From: Bacteroidota bacterium
Lineage (GTDB): Bacteria > Bacteroidota > Ignavibacteria > Ignavibacteriales > Melioribacteraceae
NCBI GenBank assembly: GCA_023447335.1
Contig: JAEXOD010000094.1
Coordinates: 1-20,965, forward strand
Reading direction: 5' to 3'
DNA: 20,965 nt
Numbering within the stretch: the stretch's first letter is position 1; each line of letters starts with the position of its first letter. The position numbers and the translations under genes were made by a program. The notes under the pieces were generated by a model. It was not told where the DNA came from. It ran no database searches and was given only the letters and a program-made list of their open reading frames with translations. Positions 6,984 through 13,922 of this stretch are shown here, in pieces.

Positions 6984-8453
6984 ATGGATACATCTTTTTG
7001 GGAACGTTTGTTTGAAACGCTTAAATATCATGCAGATTCTCCAATGATATTTAATAGCGGATTCTTCCTTTTTTTCTTTTTATTCACAATTTTTTTCTAT
7101 CAGTTTTTTTACAATCTTAAAAGAGCTAAATTTCTCTTTTTGACCGTTCTTTCCATCTACTTTTATTACAAAAGTAGCGGTTTTTACTTTTTTCTTATTG
7201 TAGTTAGCTCATTCATAGATTATGGTGCCGGTTTATGGATGGAAAGGCTAGAAAAAACCTGGGAAAGGAAAACTTTGATGGTGGCTAGCGTTATATCTAA
7301 TTTTGGTATATTGGGTTACTTTAAATATACAAATTTCTTTTTTGATACGCTAAACACATTGCATTTATCACAATTTCAACCCGTCGATATTTTCTTACCG
7401 GTAGGTATCTCTTTCTTTACTTTCCAGTCATTAAGTTACACAATTGATGTTTATAGAAGAGAACTTAAAGCCGAAAGAAATTTTTTAGATTTTCTTTTCT
7501 TCGTTTCATTTTTCCCTCAACTTGTTGCCGGTCCTATTGTTAGAGCTGCCGATTTTTTACCTCAACTACGCAAGCCTACAATTGTAACAAAAGAAGATGT
7601 CGGCAAAGCCGTATTTTTAATTGCTACGGGTCTTTTTAAAAAAGCAGTTATTGCCGATTATATTAGTATAAACTTTGTTGATAGAATTTTTGAATGGCCA
7701 ACAAGATATACTGGCGTGGAAAATTTGTTAGGATTGTACGGTTACGCTTTACAAATTTATTGTGATTTTTCCGGTTATAGTGATATGGCAATCGGATTAT
7801 CTTTACTGCTTGGATTCAAGTTGCGAATAAATTTTAATAGCCCGTATCAATCTTCAAGCATTACTGAATTTTGGAGACGTTGGCACATTTCTCTATCTTC
7901 ATGGCTTAAAGATTATCTTTATATCACTTTAGGCGGTAATAGAAAAGGCAAAGTTCGCCAATATGTGAACTTGATGATTACGATGTTGTTAGGCGGTCTA
8001 TGGCACGGTGCTGCTTGGAAATTTGTTGTATGGGGAGGTATTCATGGTTTCATACTTGCTTTAGAAAAGTTTTTGAATTTCCCAAATTGGGTTAAAGAAA
8101 GTAAAATTAAACATGTTATCGGTGTTATTATTACTTTTCACATTGTTTGTTTAGCTTGGATATTTTTTAGAGCAACTTCGTATCAAAGTGCAATTGATAT
8201 GATTAACCAAATATTATTCTATTTTAACGGTGCCGTATTCTTCCAATTTATAGAAGCCTATCCAATAATTGTATTAATGATGGTTATTGGTTTTCTATTA
8301 CACTTTACTCCTCAATCCTGGGAACTCAAAGCTGAACATTTTGTTCAAAAACTACCACTTGTAGGTAAAGCTTTTGTATTAGTTGTTGTTATTTGGTTAG
8401 TTATTCAAGTAAAATCGAGCGATATTCAGCCCTTTATCTATTTCCAATTTTAA
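6984..8453 (+). CDS. MBOAT-family membrane O-acyltransferase (AlgI/PatA/DltB-like)
   Basis: The 489-residue polytopic membrane protein belongs to the membrane-bound O-acyltransferase family. It would take acetyl (or another acyl) from a cytoplasmic donor and pass it outward for modification of an extracytoplasmic polymer. Key sites are 'PVGISFFTFQSLSYTIDVYR' at 139-158, 'SFFPQLVAGPI' at 175-185 and 'CDFSGYSDMAIG' at 260-271. 'FWRRWHISLS' carries His301, and 'LGGLWHGAAW' carries the second conserved His341, in the order seen in AlgI. The C-terminus adds further membrane segments. The length is normal for AlgI/PatA. No good ribosome site precedes the ATG (only ACGGA). The two SGNH genes directly upstream make surface O-acetylation the most likely pathway; which glycan is modified is unknown. 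A terminator follows immediately. Confidence 0.93.
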   Translation: MDTSFWERLFETLKYHADSPMIFNSGFFLFFFLFTIFFYQFFYNLKRAKFLFLTVLSIYFYYKSSGFYFFLIVVSSFIDYGAGLWMERLEKTWERKTLMVASVISNFGILGYFKYTNFFFDTLNTLHLSQFQPVDIFLPVGISFFTFQSLSYTIDVYRRELKAERNFLDFLFFVSFFPQLVAGPIVRAADFLPQLRKPTIVTKEDVGKAVFLIATGLFKKAVIADYISINFVDRIFEWPTRYTGVENLLGLYGYALQIYCDFSGYSDMAIGLSLLLGFKLRINFNSPYQSSSITEFWRRWHISLSSWLKDYLYITLGGNRKGKVRQYVNLMITMLLGGLWHGAAWKFVVWGGIHGFILALEKFLNFPNWVKESKIKHVIGVIITFHIVCLAWIFFRATSYQSAIDMINQILFYFNGAVFFQFIEAYPIIVLMMVIGFLLHFTPQSWELKAEHFVQKLPLVGKAFVLVVVIWLVIQVKSSDIQPFIYFQF

Positions 8454-8476
8454 AAAATTATTAATTATTTAGCTAT

Positions 8477-8514
8477 AAAAGGCTGACTCAAAACTTTTTG
8501 AGCAGCCTTTTTTT
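8477..8514 (+). terminator. intrinsic terminator after the MBOAT gene
   Basis: AAAAGGCTG (8477-8485) plus CTCAAA (8487-8492) pairs with TTTGAG plus CAGCCTTTT (8497-8511). One bulged A and a four-base loop complete the structure. A run of seven T's ends it. It lies 24 bases after the MBOAT stop and closes that transcription unit. Confidence 0.85.
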
Positions 8515-8610
8515 ATTCTCCGATAATAAAGTTGCTTTTTAATTAAATATCCCCTATTATTGTAAATATTCATTCATTTAAATAAAAAATATTATCTTAA
8601 ATTATTTCTA

Positions 8611-8620
8611 AGGAACGGGG
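8611..8620 (+). promoter_or_regulatory. ribosome binding site that decides an ATT start
   Basis: AGGAACGGGG is the only purine-rich, Shine-Dalgarno-like stretch upstream of the first paralog. It ends seven bases before the ATT at 8628, from which a regular signal peptide is read. Its position argues that translation starts there and not at the GTG 138 bases further on. Confidence 0.45.
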
Positions 8621-8627
8621 ATTTTTT

Positions 8628-9194
8628 ATTAAAAATATAAAAGTTAAAACAATATATTCCTATATTATTATTTTCTTTTTTATCATTTATAAATTAAATG
8701 CTCAAGAAAATGATGATAAAATAAATATTTGGATAAATACAGGAATAGGCATTAATAATTCTACAGTGCCGGCAATAGGCGGAAGCATTAATTTTAGAAC
8801 ATTTTCTTTTTATTCGCAAATTGGTTACCAAAAAATATCTCGCTTAATTGGCGGAGTTGATGCAGGAAACGTAAAAGGCGAACTTATGTTAAATGCGGTA
8901 AATTTAGGAGTTGGATTGTTATTGCAAAAGAAATATTATTTCGGAGCTTTTTTTATTGGTCCGGCGGTAGTATATGGTGAAAAAAAGGGAAATGAAATTA
9001 TTGAAGAAAATTTAAGATATTATTTTTATAATAAAAGTAATTTTATTAACTGCGGTTTGGTATTTAACTCCCAGTTATTTGTTAAAATCTATAAGGGGAC
9101 AGCTTTAGGATTAGAACTGTACGGCGTTGTAAATAACGAGCGAAGTATGGCGGAAGTAAAAACTTCGGTTAGTTTTTGTTTAAATAATTTATAG
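8628..9194 (+). CDS. secreted barrel-like protein of unknown function, paralog 1 (apparent ATT start)
   Basis: I do not recognise a named family. Read from ATT at 8628 it has 188 residues: a Lys-containing N-terminus, a hydrophobic core (about 10-21), an 'NAQ' cleavage-like end near 26, then alternating Gly/aromatic beta strands ('INTGIGINN', 'FFIGPAVVYG', 'GLELYG') as in small outer-membrane beta-barrels. The first standard start codon in frame is a GTG at 8766. That would remove the signal peptide and the 'WINTGIG' segment, which aligns with 'WLNVGIG' in the next gene, so the coding region must begin upstream. No ATG, GTG or TTG occurs in frame between the stop at 8598 and 8766. It is either a rare ATT start, a start-lost gene, or a sequencing error. 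Shared motifs with the neighbour: 'GLVFNSQL', 'GLELYG', 'RS-AE'. Confidence 0.7.
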   Translation: MKNIKVKTIYSYIIIFFFIIYKLNAQENDDKINIWINTGIGINNSTVPAIGGSINFRTFSFYSQIGYQKISRLIGGVDAGNVKGELMLNAVNLGVGLLLQKKYYFGAFFIGPAVVYGEKKGNEIIEENLRYYFYNKSNFINCGLVFNSQLFVKIYKGTALGLELYGVVNNERSMAEVKTSVSFCLNNL

Positions 9195-9231
9195 ATAGAA
9201 TTTTATAATAAAAACGAGAAATTGAGACTTG

Positions 9232-9783
9232 ATGTATAAGCTTTTATTCGCTTTATTTTTTTTGGTTAATTCATATGTGTATACACAAAATGATAGCACT
9301 GCTTATAAATATTGGTTAAATGTAGGCATAGGATTAAATAGCTCTTCAACGGCTGCATTCGGCGCAAATTATAATTTTTCAATTGGGGATTTATATTATC
9401 AAGCCGGATATCAATCAATATACAGATATATAGGAGATTACAATTACGATTATAGTTATATGGAGTTTCCCTTAAAGGCAATTAACATCGCTATCGGTGA
9501 TGTTCTTATAGAGGAATATATTTTTGCTTCGTTTTTTGTTGGTCCTTCGTATGTATGGGGAACTAATAAGAAAGTAACTTCACAACAAAATATTCTTAAA
9601 GATTATATTGCAGAAGAAGAAAACTTTTCAACCGTTGGACTAGTTTTTAACTCTCAATTAATATTTACGTTTATTAAGGAAATGGGAATTGGTTTAGAAC
9701 TTTACGGAAATATTAATTCTGTAAGAAGTATTGCGGAAATAAAATTAACTTTTCATCTAAACAACGGAAAATTTATTTATTAG
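9232..9783 (+). CDS. secreted barrel-like protein of unknown function, paralog 2
   Basis: The product has 183 residues from the ATG at 9232. An in-frame TTG one codon earlier is possible but less likely. A signal peptide covers about 1-19 ('YVYTQ' end). The mature part is rich in Tyr, Gly and Phe in alternating strands and ends with a beta strand 'IAEIKLTFHL'. This is compatible with a small outer-membrane barrel or a surface beta protein. It aligns along its whole length with the gene 37 bases upstream: 'NVGIGLNSS', 'YQAGYQSI', 'FFVGPSYVWG', 'GLVFNSQL', 'GLELYG' and 'RSIAE' all have counterparts. The two are a tandem duplication that has diverged most in the loop-like segments. No function is assigned. 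Confidence 0.85.
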   Translation: MYKLLFALFFLVNSYVYTQNDSTAYKYWLNVGIGLNSSSTAAFGANYNFSIGDLYYQAGYQSIYRYIGDYNYDYSYMEFPLKAINIAIGDVLIEEYIFASFFVGPSYVWGTNKKVTSQQNILKDYIAEEENFSTVGLVFNSQLIFTFIKEMGIGLELYGNINSVRSIAEIKLTFHLNNGKFIY

Positions 9784-9820
9784 GCAAATTATTAATTAAA
9801 AATCAACTAAGATTTTAAAC

Positions 9821-9857
9821 AAAAAAAGACGTCCTAAAATCAGACGTCTTTTTTTTT
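9821..9857. terminator. bidirectional intrinsic terminator between converging genes
   Basis: AAAAAAAGACGTC (9821-9833) pairs perfectly with GACGTCTTTTTTT (9843-9855) around a nine-base loop. Nine T's follow on the plus strand, and a seven-A run on the other side gives a U-tract on the minus strand. It serves both the plus-strand paralog pair (stop at 9783) and serS (stop at 9873). Confidence 0.9.
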
Positions 9858-9872
9858 ATAAACGTACAATTT

Positions 9873-11150
9873 TTAGCCTATTACTTTAAAGCCCGTATAT
9901 TTTTGTAAAACTTCGGGTACAATAATTTTCCCTTCGGGAGTTTGGTAATTTTCTAAAATAGATACCATTAAACGACTGGTGGCTAAACCGCTTCCGTTTA
10001 ACGTGTGTACAAAATCAAGTTTTTTATCTATATCTTTTCTAAAACGAATATTAGCTCTTCTTGCCTGAAAATTTTCAAAATTGCTGCATGACGAAGCTTC
10101 TAACCAACGATTTTCGGCTGGTGACCATGTTTCGATATCGTAGCACTTAGCAGCAGAAAAACTTAAATCACCTGTACATAACATTAAAATTCTATACGGA
10201 ATTTTCAAAGCGTGTAAAATATCCTCCGCATCTTGAACTAATTTTTCTAATTCATCATACGAGGTTTCAGGTTTAACAAATTTTACCATTTCTACTTTAT
10301 TAAATTGGTGCAAACGTAAAAAGCCTTTGCTATCCTTTCCGTAGCTACCGGCTTCACGGCGGAAACATGCAGAGTACCCTGCATATTTTATCGGTAGATT
10401 TTTTTCTTCCAATACTTCGCTTCTGTGTAAATTTGTGATCGGTACTTCAGCAGTAGGAATTAAAAATAATTCGTCTTTTGTAATGTTATACATGTCTTCT
10501 TCCATTTTCGGAATTTGACCGGTACCTTTCATACTGTCACGGTTAACAACGAAAGGAGGAAAAACTTCCGTATAATCATGTTGATTAATATGAACATCTA
10601 ACATATAGTTTATTAATGAACGTTCTAATGTTGCTCCTTTTCCTACATAAACAGGAAAGCCGCTTCCGCTAATTTTCGCACCGCGTTCAAAATCTAAAAT
10701 ATTATGTTTTTTACCTAATTCTAAATGATCTAAAGCTTTTTCTTCTTTCTCAAAAACAAATCCTTCAGGTAACCAAGTTCTTACAACAACGTTATCTGCA
10801 GCACTTTTTCCGATCGGAACAGATGAATGCGGTAAATTTGGAATCCACAATAATAAAGTATTTAATTTCTCGTCAATATCTCTTAATTCGTCATCTAGTT
10901 GTTTTATTTCATCCGATACGGTTTTCATTTCCGCAACTATTTCGTCAGTATTTTCACCGGCACGTTTTAACCTTGCAACTTCTGCACTTACCTTATTTTT
11001 TTTTGCTTTTAAATCTTCGGCTTTTTGCAAGTTTGCACGTCTTTGTTTATCAAGTTCAATAACTTGGTCAACCGTACTTTTTTCGTTTTTGCTTTCAACT
11101 CCTGCTTTCACACTTTCAGGATTTTCTCTAATAAATTTTAAGTCTAACAT
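9873..11150 (-). CDS. serS: seryl-tRNA synthetase
   Basis: This class II synthetase charges tRNA-Ser (and starts selenocysteine charging where tRNA-Sec exists) in the cytoplasm. It has 425 residues, the normal bacterial length. The N-terminal tRNA-binding coiled coil spans about 27-100 and is rich in Lys and Glu. The serine pocket 'TAEVPITN' is at 233-240. Motif 2 is 'CFRREAGSYG' at 262-271 with 'RLHQFNKVEM' at 279-288. Motif 3 is 'NGSGLATSRLMVSILENYQ' at 385-403. 'SS-C-NFE-FQARR' precedes motif 3 as usual. It begins 24 bases after the leuS stop with AAGGAAAA before the ATG, so the two synthetases form an operon with leuS first. Confidence 0.98.
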   Translation of the reverse strand: MLDLKFIRENPESVKAGVESKNEKSTVDQVIELDKQRRANLQKAEDLKAKKNKVSAEVARLKRAGENTDEIVAEMKTVSDEIKQLDDELRDIDEKLNTLLLWIPNLPHSSVPIGKSAADNVVVRTWLPEGFVFEKEEKALDHLELGKKHNILDFERGAKISGSGFPVYVGKGATLERSLINYMLDVHINQHDYTEVFPPFVVNRDSMKGTGQIPKMEEDMYNITKDELFLIPTAEVPITNLHRSEVLEEKNLPIKYAGYSACFRREAGSYGKDSKGFLRLHQFNKVEMVKFVKPETSYDELEKLVQDAEDILHALKIPYRILMLCTGDLSFSAAKCYDIETWSPAENRWLEASSCSNFENFQARRANIRFRKDIDKKLDFVHTLNGSGLATSRLMVSILENYQTPEGKIIVPEVLQKYTGFKVIG

Positions 11151-11174
11151 TTAAATTTTCCTTATAATTTCTTT

Positions 11175-13643
11175 TTACTTAACAACTATGTTATAAATCT
11201 TATTTTTAACATAAATTTCTTTTACAATAGTTTGCCCTTCGGTGTACTGTTTTACTTTTTCGTCAGCATATACTGCTTGCTTAACTTCCTCGTCACTGCT
11301 ATTAATTGCCACTTCTACTTTAGCACGTAATTTACCGTTAACCTGAACAGGAATAATTACATTATCTTCAATCAATGCTTTCGTATCTACCGTAAACCAA
11401 ACAGGGTTTTCAAAAATGCTTGATTCATTACCTAAAATTTCCCAACATTCTTCACCTAAGTGAGGAGCTAAAGGAGAAACCAAAGTTATTAGTCGTTCTA
11501 AAACATATAATTTTATTTCATCTCTGCAATTTTTAATATTATCAGTAACAACATTTAATGCTTCCATCAATATTGCAATTGTAGTATTAAATCTAAAATT
11601 ATCAATCTCTTTTTCATATTTATTTATTGCTTGATTAATTTTTCTGTAAACCGATTTTTCGGCATCTGATAAATCGGCTATATTATATGTGTCATTTGCC
11701 TTACATGTTTTTGCAATATCTTTATTATTATTTGCTAAATCATAAATGCGTTGTACAAATCTTTCTAATCCAACAATGCCTTTATCATTCCAATCACCGC
11801 CTAAATCGTATTGCCCCATAAACATTATATACATACGGAAAACATCTGCACCGTAAATTGAGATATAATCGTCAGGATTAACAACATTCCCCTTCGATTT
11901 AGACATCTTTGCACCTTGATTTGTAATAGTACCTTGATGAATAAGTTTAGCAAACGGTTCATCGCTATTAACCATACCCAAATCGCGCAAAAATTTATGA
12001 ATAAAACGGGCATATAACAAATGCATAGTAGCATGTTCTGCTCCGCCTACATACATATCCACAGGTGTCCAATTTTTAGCTAATTCAGTATTGAACATTC
12101 CTTCACTATATTTGGGATCTAAATAGCGTAAATAATACCAGGAGGAATCAACAAATGTATCCATTGTATCCGGCTCGCGTTTAGCCGCTCCGCCACATAC
12201 GGGACAAGTTGTATTCATAAATTCATCATGTTTTAATAAAGGACTACCCCCTGTCGGATTAAATTCGACATCGTATGGTAATACTACGGGTAAATCTTCT
12301 TCTTTAACAGGCACTTGACCACATTTTTCACAATTAACAACGGGTATCGGAGTACCCCAGTATCTCTGACGACTAATTAACCAATCACGTAATCTATAGT
12401 TTACTTTTCTGGAACCTATCCCTTTTTCAATTAAGTAATCCGTAACCTTATCAATTCCTTCGTCACTATTAACACCGTTAAAATCTCCGGAATTAATCAT
12501 CGTTCCTACTTCGGTATAAGCTTTCGTTAATTCATCTTCTTCATTAGTGCCGGGTTCTAATATAACCTTAATTATGGGGAGATCGTATTTTTTTGCAAAA
12601 TCAAAATCACGTTCATCATGTGCAGGAACTGCCATAACGGTACCTGTTCCGTAAGATGCCAAAACATAATCGGCAACCCAAATAGGAACTCTTTTATTAT
12701 TAACCGGATTAATTGCATAAGCCCCGGTAAAAACACCTGTTTTTTCTTTTACGGTACTTGTACGTTCAATTTCAGAAAAATGCTTTACCGTTTCAATATA
12801 TTCTTCAACTGCCGCTTTATTTTCCTCAGTTGTAATTTTTGCAACTAAATCACTTTCGGGAGCCAAAACAACATACGTAACACCAAACAAAGTATCCGGT
12901 CGTGTAGTAAATACAGTGATTTTTTCATCATAACCTTCAATGGTAAAATTAGCTTCGGTACCAAAACTTTTACCAATCCAGTTTGTTTGCATAATTTTTG
13001 TTTTTTCGGGCCAATCTATTTTGTTTAATCCATCAAGTAACTCATCTGCATAATCAGTTATTTTGAAGAACCATTGTGAAAGCATCCTTTTTTCAACTTT
13101 TGCACCGCTTCTTTCTGCTGTACCGTCCGGTAATACTTGCTCGTTTGCCAATACGGTTTGGTCAACGGGGTCCCAATTTACGGGAGCTACTTTTTTATAA
13201 GCTAATCCACGTTTATATAATTGTAAAAATAACCATTGATTCCATTTATAGTATTCCGGCACGCATGTCATCAATTCGCTATCCCAATCGTACATACTTC
13301 CCATACGTTTTAACATTTCACGTATATCTCGAATATTATTCATTGTGCTATCATATGGGTGTATACCGGTTTTAATTGCATATCTTTCTGCAGGTAAACC
13401 AAATGCATCGTATCCCATGGGTTCAAATACGTTAAATCCTTTTAATTTTTTAAATCTTGCCCATGTATCAGTCGGTCCGTAATTATACCAGTGTCCGCAG
13501 TGTAGTTTAGCACCCGAAGGATATGAAAACATTACCAAACAATAAATCTTATCTTTAAGATTATTTAAATCTGTTTTATGAATTTTACGTTCTTCCCAAC
13601 GTTTGACCCAACGGTCTTCTACTTCTGAAAAAGGATATTTCAT
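11175..13643 (-). CDS. leuS: leucyl-tRNA synthetase
   Basis: This class I synthetase charges tRNA-Leu and edits mischarged products. From the ATG at 13643 it has 822 residues. An in-frame TTG at 13658 would add five, but 'MKYPFSEVEDRW' is the normal LeuRS beginning. The ATP-site HIGH motif appears as 'KLHCGHW' (His48 and His51) and KMSKS is at 579-583. The CP1 editing domain shows 'TTRPDTLFG' (246-254) and 'GTGTVMAVPAHDERD' (332-346). Cys pairs at 438/441 and 480/483 form a zinc-binding module before 'TFVDSSWYYLRY'. The C-terminal tRNA-binding 'VQVNGKLRAKV' is intact. 'HCGHWYNYGPTD' replaces the more familiar 'HVGHPLGYTATD', which I take to be a lineage variant and not damage. serS follows on the same transcript. 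Confidence 0.98.
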   Translation of the reverse strand: MKYPFSEVEDRWVKRWEERKIHKTDLNNLKDKIYCLVMFSYPSGAKLHCGHWYNYGPTDTWARFKKLKGFNVFEPMGYDAFGLPAERYAIKTGIHPYDSTMNNIRDIREMLKRMGSMYDWDSELMTCVPEYYKWNQWLFLQLYKRGLAYKKVAPVNWDPVDQTVLANEQVLPDGTAERSGAKVEKRMLSQWFFKITDYADELLDGLNKIDWPEKTKIMQTNWIGKSFGTEANFTIEGYDEKITVFTTRPDTLFGVTYVVLAPESDLVAKITTEENKAAVEEYIETVKHFSEIERTSTVKEKTGVFTGAYAINPVNNKRVPIWVADYVLASYGTGTVMAVPAHDERDFDFAKKYDLPIIKVILEPGTNEEDELTKAYTEVGTMINSGDFNGVNSDEGIDKVTDYLIEKGIGSRKVNYRLRDWLISRQRYWGTPIPVVNCEKCGQVPVKEEDLPVVLPYDVEFNPTGGSPLLKHDEFMNTTCPVCGGAAKREPDTMDTFVDSSWYYLRYLDPKYSEGMFNTELAKNWTPVDMYVGGAEHATMHLLYARFIHKFLRDLGMVNSDEPFAKLIHQGTITNQGAKMSKSKGNVVNPDDYISIYGADVFRMYIMFMGQYDLGGDWNDKGIVGLERFVQRIYDLANNNKDIAKTCKANDTYNIADLSDAEKSVYRKINQAINKYEKEIDNFRFNTTIAILMEALNVVTDNIKNCRDEIKLYVLERLITLVSPLAPHLGEECWEILGNESSIFENPVWFTVDTKALIEDNVIIPVQVNGKLRAKVEVAINSSDEEVKQAVYADEKVKQYTEGQTIVKEIYVKNKIYNIVVK

Positions 13644-13825
13644 TTTATTTACGCACAATTATTAAAAATTAACCTGTAAATTATTAAAATAATCACACTT
13701 TTTCAACTAAATTGTTTGTTTGGAATAGAATAGTTTAGCGACTTGAAATTTTTTACAAGCATTGGTTGGGAATGATGTTTAATTGTAAACCGACTTAATC
13801 AAATTTCCGGGGGAAAGGAAAAATA

Positions 13826-13857
13826 ACAAAACCACTTCTTTGAATAGACAAAACCAC
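13826..13857. repeat. two 10-bp direct repeats (ACAAAACCAC) with 22-bp period upstream of leuS
   Basis: ACAAAACCAC occurs at 13826-13835 and again, unchanged, at 13848-13857. The centre-to-centre spacing of 22 bp is about two helical turns. The pair lies some 180-210 bases before the leuS ATG and about 66 bases beyond the pabBC stop, in an otherwise featureless intergenic stretch. It could be an operator with two sites on one DNA face, or simple chance. The rest of 13644-13922 shows only a short TATCTA-GAAA-TAGATA hairpin (13886-13901) and no gene. Confidence 0.35.
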
Positions 13858-13922
13858 ATTTTTATTATATTTTTCTATATAAGAATATCTAGAAATAGAT
13901 ACTGTTTAACTTTTTAACAAGT

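Noticed and set aside
8766..9194. GTG at 8766 as the start of paralog 1
   Set aside because: It would drop the signal peptide and a segment that aligns with the neighbouring paralog, and it has no ribosome site.
13644..13658. TTG at 13658 as the leuS start
   Set aside because: The ATG at 13643 begins the conserved LeuRS N-terminus; the five extra residues match nothing in the family.
13886..13901. TATCTA-GAAA-TAGATA mini-hairpin as a terminator of pabBC
   Set aside because: The stem has only six mostly A-T pairs and lacks a U-tract on the minus strand.
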